Shown: positions 34,088-46,513, numbered from the stretch's first letter. The stretch is 64,000 bases of DNA from Echinometra lucunter (GCA_029962745.1 CM057153.1:41436178-41500177), one strand, 5' to 3'. Program-made: numbers and translations. The notes: a model not told the origin generated them from the sequence alone.

Positions 34088-35061
34088 TAAACACAACAAA
34101 AAAAGTAACTTCACCCCTAAACAAAATGCTGTAACTTTTCAACGAAGAGGTTTTGAGCAAAATGAATTGGCATGAATGTTCCTACACTAATTTACCAACT
34201 TCTGTGAGAAAATGAGATTGATCCTTCAAGTCATGCGTGAGTGAGCAGGCACTAAAGGAAAAATGTCACTTTTTAAAATTCACAAGCATCATATCATGAC
34301 TTTGAGTCAAGGATATCGGAACACATTTCAAGTTTTCAGCGTTTGAAGGCATGCACCATGAATTTCATGTGCTTCCCAACATACCAAATGACCTGAGGGC
34401 CAAATTTCACGCTTGAGTGAGCACAAGGTGAAAATTGCAAAAACTGCAGTTTTCACATCTTTCGCGCGGTAAATTTGATCTAATGCAAAGCAATTCGTGT
34501 TTTGGACTGGTGTTTGCAACTTTTGCAATTGATACCTATTAATTCATGATTGAATGAACACGTAATAAAAACAAAATATCACCGTATTAAAATTTTCAAG
34601 TAATTATTGCTTTATTTTTGTGCACTAAAAATCATATTGATAATATTTTTAGCATGTTTATATGACCGGTGTACATGTATCAATGATCCCGTGGCATTTT
34701 CATGGAAAGTTCACGCTTCAGTGAGCACGTGGGACTGGAAAAGTTCATTTTTCACTTATGGACCAAAACTCAATTGCTTAATTTGGGTAACCATCATAAG
34801 TCTTTATGGGGAGTTCATCTGATTTGATTTTCATCGAAATCCCGGTCTCTTACGCTTCAATGAGCAAAAGAGACGAGAAAATTATGAAAATGAGAAGAAA
34901 GTTTAGCACTTTGTCCCTGCTCCGTGCCGCACTGGATACTTAATTTGACGCAAGATCCTCTTAGCTAGTGACTTCAGGAAGATATGTCCCATTTTTCATG
35001 AAAAAACTCACTGTAGAATGAACAATAATCATTAATAAAAATAGGCCAAATTTCACTTTTG
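34088..35061. repeat. Left arm of a 2-kb palindrome
   Basis: The reverse complement recurs at 35112-36083 with few mismatches; about 50 bp of spacer separate the arms. The outer border is the CTAAACACAACAAAAAA / TTTTTTGTTGTGTTTAG pair. Inside the arm, six diverged units of about 140-170 bp repeat a core like CACGCTTGAGTGAGCAC (near 34239, 34409, 34546, 34710, 34858, 35010), each followed by GAAAA-rich sequence. Mirrored frames such as 34328-34528 and 35643-35843 are a result of the palindrome. It is a foldback-type element or an inverted duplication of a satellite-like array. Confidence 0.88.
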
Positions 35062-35111
35062 CTAAAACTCTGCTCCCTTACTGTACATATTGTCAGTGGG
35101 GGAGGAAACAA

Positions 35112-36083
35112 AACGTGAAATGTGGCCTATTTTCATTAATGATTATTGTTCATTCTGATGTGAGTTTTTTCATGAAAGTTGGCATATATCTTCCTGAGGT
35201 CACTAACAAACAGGATATTACGCCAAATTAAGTATCCCGTGCAGCACGGAGCAGAGACAAAGTGCTAAATTTTCTTCTCATTTTCATGATTTTCTCGTCT
35301 CTTTTGCTCTCTGAAGCGTAAGAGATCGGGATTTCGATGAAAATCAAATCAGATGAACTCCCCATAAAGACTTATGATGGTTACCCAAATTAAGCAATTA
35401 AGTTTTGGTCCATAAGTGAAAAATGAACTTTTCCAGTCCCACGTGCTCACTGAAGCGTGAACTTTCCATGAAAATGCCACGGGATCATTGATACATGTAC
35501 ACCGGTCATATAAATATGCTAAAAATATTATCAATATGATTTTTAGTGCACAAAAATAAAGCAATAATTACTTGAAAATTTTAATACGGTGATATTTTGT
35601 TTTTATTACGTGTTCATTCAACCGTGAATTAATAGGTATCAATTGCAAAAGTTGCAAACACCAGTCCAAAACACGAATTGCTTTGCATTAGATCAAATTT
35701 ACCGCGCGAAAGATGTCAAAACTGCAGTTTTTGCAATTTTTACCTTGTGCTCACTCAAGCATGAAATTTGGCCCTCAGGTCATTTGGTATGTTGGGAAGC
35801 ACATGGAATTCATGGTGCATCCCTCCAAACGCTGAAAACTTGAAATGTGTTCCGATATCCTTGACTCAAAGTCATGATATGATGCTTGTGAATTTTAAAA
35901 AGTGACATTTTTCCTTTAATGCCTGCTCACTCACGCATGACTTGACGGATCAATCTCATTTTCTCACAGAAGTTGGTAAATTAGTGTAGGAACATTCATG
36001 CCAATTCATTTTGCTCAAAACCTCTTCGTTGAAAAGTTACAGCATTTTGTTTAGGGGTGAAGTTACTTTTTTGTTGTGTTTAG
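35112..36083. repeat. Right arm of the 2-kb palindrome
   Basis: Inverse of 34088-35061, ending at TTTTTTGTTGTGTTTAG (36083). Differences from the left arm are scattered single bases and short indels. The sequence from 36084 to 36900 shows ATT-rich simple sequence and no gene. Confidence 0.88.
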
Positions 36084-36902
36084 TATGTTGTCGTTGCTCA
36101 AGTCCTACTCTATGGGCTGGGGCTGCAGCTCTTCCCCGACCTCCCCTATATTTGAGATTTTGCTTCATACCACGGCATGACGAAGAAAAAAAATCTTTAG
36201 CATGCTCAATTTAAGATACCATTATCAATTATTACGATCATTATTATTATTATCGTCATTGTACCATTTATTATTATGATATATCTTTCATCTTGATCAT
36301 TATCAACAGAAACAGAAGTTTTTAAATACGAGTATCAAACAAGCATTAGTTTTTTTCTAATTTTCAAGTATTGTATGTTCATTCTATAGGACTAGGTATC
36401 ACAATCTTACGGTGTGAGTAGTCTAACATACAGGATCGCAGGTCCAATCGTCGGATTCATGGCAGGTAAGACTCAACCCTGGGCCAATCAGGGCTCCGTT
36501 TATTTTCTGTTGTGTTTATTTCAATTTAATTCATTTTCCATTTAATGTTTTATATAAAACAGCAAAGTTTGTTTTTAATTCAATATTTATAAATAATTTC
36601 CCATTTGATTTTTTATATAAAACAAGCAAAGTCAAAGAGTGAGAGATAAACGGTAATATCGAGCTCTGGTAATGAAAAAGAAACTCACAGTCAATGTTCA
36701 AGACGATCTATTCAGTTTCAAACAGTTTGGGTGGAATCGCCACTATTCTTGCCAACATTATTAACTTCCCTCATTTTTGCATAGTTATCACACTATTTTA
36801 AAAATATTTATTCAACCACTTTACATTTATTTGCTCAATATTCTTTTCAAATTTTATGTAATGTTTAGGGCGACTACGAGGTGGCTTTTGTCATCCTTGT
36901 AG

Positions 36903-37405
36903 TCTGGGAGCCTGCGACATGTTGACTTACCCCATCGAGCCCAGAAGGTTTGACCCCTGAAATATATTAAGCACATGACTGTGAGTCAGGAAATGGGTGT
37001 CAGCTGGTACCAATAGGGCGGGGGCGACCCCAGACCCCCTTAAAAACGCCAAAAATGCGGGAAAATTCAACCCACTGAACCCATGGATGAAACTAGGTCA
37101 AAGTGGAAGTGGCACATTACAAAAATATAAGAGCTGACATCCCAGGTGGTCGGAAAGGGGCAGCTGACCCCCCTTGAAAACGCCAAAAATGCGGGAAAAT
37201 TTACCCCGCTGAGCCCATGGACCAAAATTTGCCACAAGATAGCAGTATGGGTGTACATTACAAAAATATAAAATCTGACACCATAGATGGTTGGGAGTTA
37301 CCAACTGACACCCCTCAAACCTTTGGGGTACAACCCCCCCCCCCCCCCAACAAGAGGACTATACTTTATCTCATTCAACCCATGGACCCATCATTTTAAC
37401 GATTT
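36903..37405. repeat. Inverted repeat L (partner 42668-43245) with internal ~130-bp units
   Basis: This contains two to three tandem units built on AACGCCAAAAATGCGGGAAA, CCCATGGA, ACATTACAAAAATATAA and GCTGACA. The outer part (TTGACTTACCCCATCGAGCC, GACTGTGAGTCAGGAAAT, TACCAATAGGGCGGGGGCGA) is found inverted at 43130-43240. A C-run (about 37334) lies near its inner edge. From 37420 to 37987 no gene is recognised. Confidence 0.8.
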
Positions 37406-37987
37406 TTAAACTGTAAATTACAAAATATAAAACTGGTTGGAACCCCTCCCCCCAAAAAGAACTAAGTGGAACCTCCCCCCCCCCTACATTTAGGCCTGTT
37501 GTTTATCCGAACAACTCCCAACTAGCCCGAAATGGCCTGCAGATAATGTTACACAAGGTAACGTTATGTATGTAGGGGTGTGTGTGGGTGTGTGCATTTT
37601 TATACAAAACTACAGATTTGCAGTCATTAACTACATTGTAAGCATTAATCTGTGTGTGTTTGAAATTATGTTGGATAAATGTAAATAACTCGTTCCCTTC
37701 ATGCAAATGCTTTAGAATAACATCAAGCAACATCAACTGACAGGCATCCCATGCTCAAACACACAAACTCATACAGAATAAAACATTATTTACATCTTCA
37801 GTGGAAACTCAGGATACACAGTGTATTGAGGTTTTTGTAACCATCAAATAATCTTCTGAGCATGCATCAATTTTCAAATAATCATAAAACAATAGAATGT
37901 AATTGTAAAGAAATGGGATCAGCTTCTCTTGTTATAGCAGCACGTTACTGTATTAGAACTCCTGAGTTTCCACTGCGCATGCTGCAC

Positions 37988-39026
37988 GTGTACCATACAC
38001 AAACATCGAACATGACGTTGCACACACACAAAGAATACCATCCATGATTCATATTCACATCAAAAGGCATACAATGCCTGTACATTCAATTGTGATTTAT
38101 AACCATATCCAAATGTAATATGAACTTTGTGATGTCACGCCTAAAGTAAGGTTGATTACTCTCCCAATACAACTTTAAACTAGAATGACAGACGCAAATC
38201 ATTATTAAGCAACATTTATTAAGCCGTAAAATAAATCAAACGAAACATAATTTTGCAGGTAAAATATCAGCTTCAACAACCCTACATGTAGGCCTAGCAA
38301 CTAGTGAGTGTAACCCCCCCCCCCCCACCTCCCTTACAGACTGAGGATGGTAATGGAACTGTTTATCATCATAGCATACATGTAACTGGGAAAATAAAAC
38401 AGATGGAATAGAACTTTTGAAATGGTAAAACACTGACTTTTGAATGAAGAGAGAGTTCCTTCCAAAAGACAAAATCTACTTCCTTGATGTCAGAGTAAAA
38501 CACATTTATTTTCCACACTTTCAGCATCTATCAAAGTGAGTGATGTTTTCACAATTGCATGATAACCAGCTAAAGCTAGCAATTTTGTTCAAGCAACTAG
38601 CTAACCCATGTTCTACTAATAACTCATTTTTGTTTTTCAAAAGCAGATTAGTGGTTTGGTCTCCTTTTACAAATTGCATACCTGATAATTTCTCAAAATG
38701 AATATCTTATAAATCTCACTACACGTGACAATTTTTTACAAGTTGGCAGGTAAACTTTTTTTAGAATAGTTCTTCAAATGTAGACAAGACATTGTGTTGT
38801 AAACCAGAGTATGTAATGTATCAGCCCATAATCATTTCATTCAAACACTGGTGAAAGGCGGGGGGGGGTTGTATTTAAGTATCATGTAACAACATGCATT
38901 ATACAAATTTTCTTACAAAAAAAAATTAACGTTTGTTTATGCTTACTGTAATTTAATGATACATGCACTTACATGGAAAGAGCAAATAAGTGCAGTAAGC
39001 AGTTACCTTTATGCAGTGTGCACAGA
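37988..39026. repeat. 1-kb direct repeat, copy 2 (copy 1 at 24289-25301)
   Basis: Same orientation and nearly the same sequence as copy 1; an extra C-rich insertion lies at 38314-38343. It ends at TGCAGTGTGCAC, after which the flanks differ. From 39027 to 40089 no gene is recognised. A C-run with CACACA is at 39768-39801. Confidence 0.8.
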
Positions 39027-40097
39027 GCTATGAAGTATTTTCAATCATGAGACCGCTGCAGTTATTTTCCCCCAAAACTGATTGTGCTACACACACGAAA
39101 AAAAAATCTGCAGACAGAACTGGATAAAATGGAGGAGGCTCTGGAATCTACATAAAAAATCAAGCTACTGCACCGCATGTAGCTAACATGAGAACTGTAT
39201 ATCATAATCAAAGGTAGCTCAGAGTTTAAGACAATGATAACCATCATGGAACATCACTGGGAAATATTTAAACCACAAAACTCTTTGTTCGTGCATACCG
39301 AAATTAACAGTCATTAATAAAATGTGAGAAAAAATGTGGCTCAAATTTAAAAAGCTCCACGAAACCCATTTATCTACTAATGCGATATACATTGAAGGCA
39401 TCAGCACAAATAGCTTCTTTAAACTTTGTTTCTCTTTGCAATACATGCATGTCTACAGGATAAACATACTGCATGGCCCCAAAATTTCATTTCTATGTAT
39501 TGGAGTTATGGTGTACATAAAACATTACTGCTGGATTCTCAAGTGAAAAAAAGAGTGGGAAATAGAGAGGTTGTCTTCCAAACGTGGGAAGACAGAGTGC
39601 CATTCCCACGGGCATAACTTCAAAATACCTCTCAGATCTAGTTTTTATTGTGATATCATATCACTGCCATTAAAAATGTTTCTTAGAAGACAACATATTC
39701 ACATAAATTACACTTTAAAGAGTTCCTTTCGAAAAGAGGAAAATCAACTTTCATAACTTTCCATAGAACCCCCCCCCCCCCCGCACACACACTCGCACAC
39801 ACATTGCCACTGTTTGTACAGATGGCTAGGGAAAAGTAAAAAACAGAAAATGCCTTTTTTTCATTACTGCAGCATACAAGTCAGTCAAATAATTTTGTTC
39901 AGGGGGTAGGCAAACAAATGATCTATGTTCTGATAACTAATTGGTTTTCCCCAATATGTGACAGTCACTGAATAGTCACTGAACCCCCTGTGGAAAGGAA
40001 CTCTCCATTTGAAAAACATCAAAATGCCAAGTCAAAAAAGAACATAAAATTGTGGTGTATATAATGCCCATTCACTCTTTAAAAAAAGGGCATTATG

Positions 40098-41450
40098 CAG
40101 GGGCGTAACAGGTACCTGTTATCGGGGGGGGGGGCAGAGCCCAAAATTTCCCGGTAACTAGTCTATGTCTAGAATCTGTGGCGTAGCTAGGACTGCATTT
40201 TAGGACAGTAGTGCTCCACCGGCGTAAATCCAATTTGAGGAGTGGGGGATGAAAAACTTTTAAAACGATTTTTGTTCCCTGTCACACACATTTTCATATC
40301 TATTTTGCGAGCGAGCGAAACGAGCGAGCCAAAAATAACCACTTTTCTCGATTTTAATCACATTTTCGGATGGAAATCCTAAGATTTTGACGAGCGAGCA
40401 AAGCGAGCGAGCCAAAAATAATAACTTTTTTGTTTTCAATATCATTTTCAAAAAGAAATTCTATTATAATGGTTGTTTATGATATTATTCAGAATCTTTA
40501 CTTACTGATTAATTGAAATATATTTACTTCCTTAAAAAGTGTCTGCATGGGGGGGGGGGGGGATTTTGTACACACCCTCCCCCCTCTCCCCCAAGTCGAG
40601 GTGATAGATCCCCCTACTCCTCGGAATTTACGCCAATGTAGTGCTCCCTAGAGGGGAGGGTGCAGGGAGGGGGGAGTTTCCCCCCCCCCCCCGCCTCCCG
40701 CGCGGAAGCTCCGACGTTTCTTTGAATTATTAGTTGTTGGTAATAAAGTTTATCTTCTGCAGCGTAACGAGGATTTCATTTTAGGAGGACGGTAGTGCTC
40801 CCTAGGGGGGAGGGTGCAGGGAGGGGGAAGTTTCCCCCTCCCGCGCAAAGCGCGGAAGCTCCTGCGTTTTTGCGCTGTCAGTTCCCGCTCTCTGCCTGTT
40901 ATGGGGTTGGGGGGCATATGCATAGCCAAAAATTTCCCGGTAATTAAGTCTAGAATCAGTGGTGTAATTCTTTGCCTGTTTTTTTTTTTTTGGGGGGGGG
41001 GGGGCAGAGCCGAAAATTTCCCGGTAACTAAGTCTTGAAAATAATATGCGGAGGTGAGCCCGCACGGCGAGTTGCTTGTTTTGAAGCCCTTAGCGGGTGG
41101 GTCCCAGGGTTCTGGCTTAGGGCCCCTGATGGGTGTCTACAGGGAAAGCCACTGCTGGGGGGGGGGGGGGGGGGTTGGTACTAAATTTTTCCTCATTTCT
41201 TTTGTTTCACTTTGCTTTCTTTTTTTTTTTCTTTCCCTCTTTTCCCTCTCTCTTCTTTTTTCTCCCTTTCTCCTTTTTTCTTTCCCTTTCTCATTTTTTC
41301 TTTCCCTTTCTCCTTCTTCCTTTCCCTTTCTCCCTTCCTTTTTCTTCCTTTCCCTTCCTTTCATTTTTCCCGATGGTTTGGTGGATTTTCTCGCTGAAAT
41401 CCTTCAGGGGGGCACTCTGCCCCCCCTGCCCCCCGGCTGTTACGCCACTG
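40098..41450. mobile_element. Non-autonomous hAT-like composite, 1353 bp
   Basis: The termini CAGGGGCGTAACAG and CTGTTACGCCACTG are inverse of each other. The exact 8-bp target duplication GCATTATG flanks both ends (40090-40097 and 41451-41458). Inside are two GCGAGCGAGC-type blocks (40307, 40391) and G/C homopolymers. AAATTTCCCGGTAACTA occurs three times (40144, 40928, 41013), and a GTAGTGCTCCCTAG...GAAGCTCC segment is duplicated (40639-40711; 40793-40862). A pyrimidine-rich tract lies at 41210-41370. No transposase is seen. Phe- and Ser-rich frames are compositional. Confidence 0.87.
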
Positions 41451-41936
41451 GCATTATGCAGTCATGAGTATAAATAGTATGACGTTTGGGCAATTCCAGC
41501 GCAGCAGACATGACAATCAGATTTTTGTGCGTTCAGAGTATTAGTTTTGAATGTGCAGTATCCAAACAGTTCTTGCTGAGTTTATCAGACACATACATGA
41601 TGAATTTCACAAAATTTAATTGAACAGACGGGTCACCTCCGTTACGCTCAAAGAAGTACATTTTCTCAACATCCGTTGAATGAAATTTTGTGAAATTCAT
41701 CATAGACATGTATGCAGTGCCCGTTACGCTGGAATTTGCCCATTTACATTTCCAAGCAAAAACTTATAGTGTGGTCTGCTTTCTCAAATTTGACTTTCTT
41801 AATAAAGTTATCTACATGTAATTCCTTTCTTGAAAGATGCTCAGTCTAGGAAAGTTTGTTTATGTGAAATGATAACCAACAAAATGATAGTATCTTGTAT
41901 TTGTGGGGTAGGGTGGAGCTCGATTATCTTCCAATA

Positions 41937-41951
41937 CTACTCGTCATCATC

Positions 41952-41997
<46 letters not shown>

Positions 41998-42058
41998 GTG
42001 GTCTCATGGTCAAAGCTTTCATCATTGCTGGTTTCGTCATTCTCAAAGTCTTCTACTC
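41937..42058 (-). CDS. Candidate 3'-terminal coding exon with poly-Asp tail
   Basis: On the minus strand a good acceptor (TTCTTGTTTCCTCATAG, AG at 42060-42059) precedes a frame encoding VEDFENDETSNDESFDHETT, then fourteen Asp codons, EDDDE and a TAG at 41939-41937. The non-repetitive half has ordinary codon use, and the repeat keeps the same frame to the stop, as in acidic tails of nuclear proteins. No upstream exons are recognised at higher coordinates. The ATC/GAT run could be a simple repeat read by chance. Identity unknown. Confidence 0.42.
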
Positions 42059-42667
42059 CTATGAGGAAACAAGAATGAGAGTATATTTATTAACACAAAA
42101 TTTTACAACACCCTTCATATGTATAGAAAGGAAGAAAATCCTTCTTTTTTTTTTTTTTTTTACTTGGGCCCTGTTTCACAAAGCCTTGTTTAAATAAGCA
42201 CAAACTTATGCACTACTTATCTAAATGGGATTGTTAACATACATCCTTACAAAAATTTATCCATTTGTTTCTTCTTTATTTTTTAGAATGGTATTGAAAC
42301 AAAATTAAAATGTAAGAATGTTTCCATAACACTTCATCTTTACCCGTTTAAGTTTCAAAACATTAAAAATTCCAATTAGCTTTTCATATTCATGTTATGC
42401 ATAACCACCAATAAACTTATGCCAAACTTAGGAAGCTGGAAGAAAAACTGAAATCAAAACATTTATGCATGGATGTTGGATGCTGTTTAACAAAGGGCTA
42501 ACATATAGTCTACTACTAATATAGCATCTATCATCAAGTGAGATAAGGCCCTTGTGCAAACTAAGAAAATACTTTTGCCATTTATTTAAAAGGGGAAATG
42601 CCACCATGAGTAAATCTAAGCAAGAACGTGTATTAATGGGGGAATCTGATGGAGGGGGGGGGGAGCA

Positions 42668-43245
42668 AGTTTGTGGGGTGTCAGCTGGTATTTTCCAACC
42701 AGTGATGGTGTCAGCTTTTATATTTTTGTAATGTACACCTATTCTGCTATCTTGTGGCAAATTTTGGTCCATGGGCTCAGTGGGGTAAATTTTCCCGCCG
42801 GAGGGGCGGGTGGCACTTGTTCATGTTTGAGGGGTGTCAGCTGGTATTTTCCAACCAGCTATGGTGTCAGCTTTTATATTTTTGTAATGTAAACCCATAC
42901 TGCTATCATATGGAAAATTTTGGTTCATTGTCTCAGCGGGGTAAATTTTTCCGCATTAGGGGCGTTTTTGAGGGGGGTCAGCTGCCCATTTCCGACCACC
43001 TGGGATGTCAGCTTTTATATTTTTGTAATGCGCCCCTTGGCCACTTCCACTTCGACAAAGTTTCATCCATGGGCTCAGTGGGTTGAATTTTCCCGCATTT
43101 GGGGCGTTTTCGAGGGGGCCTGGGGGTCGCCCCCGCCCTATTGGTACCAGCTGAGATCCAATTTCCTGACTCACAGTCATGGGCTAAATATATTTCAGGG
43201 GTCAAACCTTCTGGGCTCGATGGGGTAAGTCAAGATGCCGCATGC
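42668..43245. repeat. Inverted repeat R (partner 36903-37405) with ~130-bp units
   Basis: Four tandem units on GTCAGCTTTTATATTTTTGT, a TTGGTCCATGGGCTCAG-type block and AAATTTTCCCGC; the outer end TGGGCTCGATGGGGTAAGTC matches the left partner inverted. It lies about 5.3 kb from that partner. Small frames here mirror those at 37067-37399. From 42060 to 42667 no gene is visible; a GGGCCCTGTTTCACAAAGCC stretch at 42168 resembles a MITE end. Confidence 0.8.
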
Positions 43246-43361
43246 TCCTGGTCTATTGGGGGCTGAGTGTAGCTGTCCCAGTAGCACCGTACTGACTCCC
43301 GCCTATTAGCACTTAGAGCACAAGCGTAGGCTACCACGGGTCATGAAGATTTTTGAGATGT

Positions 43362-44876
43362 AGTGGCGTATCTAGGGGGTGCAAGGGGGCAAGTGCCCCG
43401 GGCGGCACTTTGAGGGGGTGCAAAAACGCAAAAGAGAGAAAGAAAAAAAAAGGAAAATGAGGGGAAAAAACATCATCCATGAGGATTATGTGCCCCATCG
43501 GCAGTGTGAATGCAGTACAAATACAGTTTTTGACGGTTGAAAATGAAAAAAAAAAAAAAATCTTAAGCTCGGTCGCTTTGCTTACTCGCATAATCATTTT
43601 CTTTCAGGATCTCGTAATTTTGAGCCCCCAGTATGCAGTTCTTAATCGATGTTTTCAAGGGTTCCAAATTTGAAAAATTAAGATGTATTTGTCGCGATGC
43701 ATAAAACAATATTTGCCGAGGTTCAACATTTAAATGAACTCTCAACTTTCAATTATGCCCCCCCCCCATTGACAGGGTAAATGCACTAAAAATACAGTTT
43801 TTGAGGGTTTAGAATGCGAAAAATTTCTAATGCTCGGTCGCTCTGCTCTCTCGCATAATTAGTTTCTTTCAGGATCTCCTAATTTTTCCCTCCCCCACCC
43901 CCAGTATACTGTACAATAATTTTACATGTACATGTAAATTCATAAAGATGTAATTGTCGTTTATTTGCCTGCAGGCTATCACGGAAGTTTTCTCTCCCTC
44001 CCAATATTGCCCCCCCCCCCAAAAAAAAATATAGGATAAAGTGCATAAAACAGCATTTGAGAGATTCAACATTTACAACTTTCAGCCGACTTGCAAAATT
44101 CGTCGATAAGGCCTGTTTCTCAAGGGTTTCCGTTTTATTTCACTCCCAATTTTTAGAAAGTAGTGAATGGAAAACCGTTTACCAATGCACAAACTTAGAA
44201 CTTCTCAACATCTCGATTGCAATGGTCAGTTGCAAAATTTCCTGGGTCTTACGCAAGAAATTGTGTTTGGTACGGTTAAAAATGCAAAAAATTGTCGCTC
44301 GATCGCTTCGCTCCTCGATTGTGCAATAAAGTAGATAGGTTTGGGCACTTGGGCCGGGGGGGGGGGGGGGAGGGTGGCGCAACTGTATTGCTTGCCCCGG
44401 GCGCGAATTTTTTTTTTCCTGAACCTTTGGGGCTAAATGATATGATTATTCATGAGTTGCGGTTTGGGAATAAGACTGCGCATGCGCGTGGACTTTGCCG
44501 CAGCTCCTTCTCATAATGTATTATGTGTAGGATGGGCTTGAAATGAGCAAGAATCAGCGTTGATGAAAAATTGCTTGAACGCTCTCTCGCAGTAGCCGTG
44601 TTTTGCAACAGCGTTTTGATTTGTATTACATGTTTGTGATTCTAGCTTCAAAAAATCGCTTGAACGCACCCCTAGTCGAATGAAAAGACAGCATGCGTGC
44701 CCATGCAATCTCTCAGTCTAAGTCAAGCCACACAGTACAGTCACACTTAATGAAATAAACAAAGTCCACGCCCATGCGTACTCTTATTCCTAAGACGCAA
44801 GTCATGAATATTCATGTGATGAAGCCCCAAAGGTTCAGGAAAAAATGTGCCCCGGGCGCCATGATCCACAGACATG
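43362..44876. mobile_element. Degenerate hAT-like / foldback composite
   Basis: The left side begins TAGTGGCGTATCTAGG and the right side ends ACATGCCACTG, reminiscent of the family termini, with GTGCCCCGGGCG at both ends inverted (43393, 44850). No clear 8-bp target duplication was found. Inside, TACAGTTTTTGA-type blocks recur (43522, 43794, also near 44050). A nested foldback lies at 44419-44841. Confidence 0.5.
44419..44841. mobile_element. Foldback element with ~90-bp inverted arms
   Basis: The left arm starts CCTGAACCTTTGGGGCT and the right arm ends AGCCCCAAAGGTTCAGG. The arms remain complementary through the ATTCATGA, TTGCG, AATAAGA and CGTGGACTTTG segments. It is nested in the composite above. 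No coding sequence. Confidence 0.65.
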
Positions 44877-45077
44877 CCACTGATGGCACACTTTAAGTGC
44901 CGCTTGTAGTTTCAAAACTTTAAGTTATCTTCATAGAGTTAGTGCGTACATAACTCCGTGGTTATCTTGTAGTTAGCGTGTCGTTTCAAAACTTTAAGTT
45001 ATCTTGTACGTGCTTTCAGACCGTATTAACGGACTCGTATAGTTTCAAAACTTTAAGTTTACTTGTATGAAACCACA

Positions 45078-45315
45078 AGCTGCACATTCAATTTTCAAAA
45101 TGTACTGTACATTGCGCAACATAGTGGGACAAAGAGAGGACTATGACACCGCGGGAGGTGTATATCAAGGTTCAAGAGAATACTTTTTTCGCAGGAGTGT
45201 TCATTGTAACAAGGTAAAGCGAGCGAGGAGAACGAACCATTATACATTCAATTCATTTCTATGCTTGAAAGCTGCACATTCAATTTTCAAAATGTACTTT
45301 ACATTGCGCAACATA
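45078..45315. repeat. ~190-bp tandem duplication at the D1 left edge
   Basis: GCTGCACATTCAATTTTCAA and GGGACAAAGAGAGGACTATG occur at 45078/45130 and again from 45270/45594. The first copy lacks the MITE present in the second. Just upstream (44905-45065), GTTTCAAAACTTTAAGTT recurs three times. Confidence 0.75.
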
Positions 45316-45588
45316 CACTATGAACATGGCAGACAAAGAAAGCGGACAAAATAAACAACCTCTCATTCTACCCTTCACAATGGTTCTGGTAGTCAAAAGA
45401 ACAGCCCTCCACAGCTATTATGTTTAATCATGTAGTTCCAGGTGAATATGCATGTGGCACCTGTTCCACATAATTATTTTAGAAAATAGCAGTGAAGGGC
45501 TGTTCTTTTGACTACCAGAACCATTGTGACGGGTAGAATGAGGGGTTGTTTATTTTGTCCGCTTTCTTTGTCCGTCGTGTTCATAGTG
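45316..45588. mobile_element. CACTA-type MITE, 273 bp
   Basis: The termini are CACTATGAAC and GTTCATAGTG, within inverted arms of about 100 bp (TGGTTCTGGTAGTCAAAAGA in the left arm, inverted in the right). The flanks carry ATA on both sides (45313-45315; 45589-45591). D2 (about 56147) and the neighbouring tandem copy (45122) read GCAACATAGTGGGAC without the insert, with one ATA. A CACTA start and 3-bp duplication match the EnSpm/CACTA superfamily. The roughly 65-bp centre is unique. Confidence 0.85.
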
Positions 45589-46513
45589 ATAGTGGGACAA
45601 AGAGAGGACTATGACACCGCGGGAGGTGTATATCAAGGTTCAAGAGAATAGTATTTTCGCAGGAGTGTTCATTGTCTCTTGTGCATTGTGTGGAACTGCC
45701 ACCAAGGTAAAAAAAAAAATCCCCAAGTTTGCATGGCTAGAATATCTACTGACTTGTGCATCCCCATCGTTCATGTTCATGACTTAAGATAGCAGCCATG
45801 CGTCCAATATTTCTCATACAGTTCACTCTACCTTTTCAAGTAAATAAACTGTATAATTTTTAAAGAGAAAGCAGTGCATTATTACAACTCCATGTTGACA
45901 GAAATACATGAGGTGAACATAATGTAGGCATAAAGATACTTCATGGTCCCCGATTATAAACATAATAGGCATGCTACGTAGTTGACCGAAGAATTAGCCA
46001 TTTCTCGAGTAGCGAGGCCGCAGGCTGAGGTTAAAATATTTTTTTTTAATGTGAATAATGTCATGTATGTTATGCATGTAATATCTGTTATAAGAACAGT
46101 GGTTTGTATTTTGGTTTGTACTATCTTACAAACTTCCCCTTTATATGTTTAAATAACTTTCAGGTTCACCTCCGGGTGCACAATGCAAACAAACGGGTTA
46201 TGCATTCTTGCTACTGAAGAATCATGAAATCACTCGTATATTAAATAGATCGACGTTTGGCAAAGCTTCCAGTTTCGTAAGAGCATTTTAGGGACTTCTG
46301 TCTTGCTGGGAGTGGCTCATGTGGCTATATTCTAATCAAATCTATCTTCTTCTACATTTCAACATTACCATCAGCAGATATTAACACCACTATCTGGTAA
46401 GAATTTCTTTATATTTCAGACCAGAACTTAATTTTCACTTTTTCGGAGGTTTCCCCCCCCCCCCTCACATAATCGGGGAACAAATTTCCCAAAATAAATG
46501 AATGGATACTCCA

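Noticed and set aside
41133..41477. Phe/Pro/Leu-rich frames and the opposite Lys/Glu-rich frame
   Set aside because: Produced by a pyrimidine-rich tract in a hAT-like element; no domain or conserved codon pattern.
43362..44876. Clean hAT insertion with 8-bp duplication
   Set aside because: End similarity is present but I could not find matching 8-bp flanks, so it is listed only as a degenerate composite.
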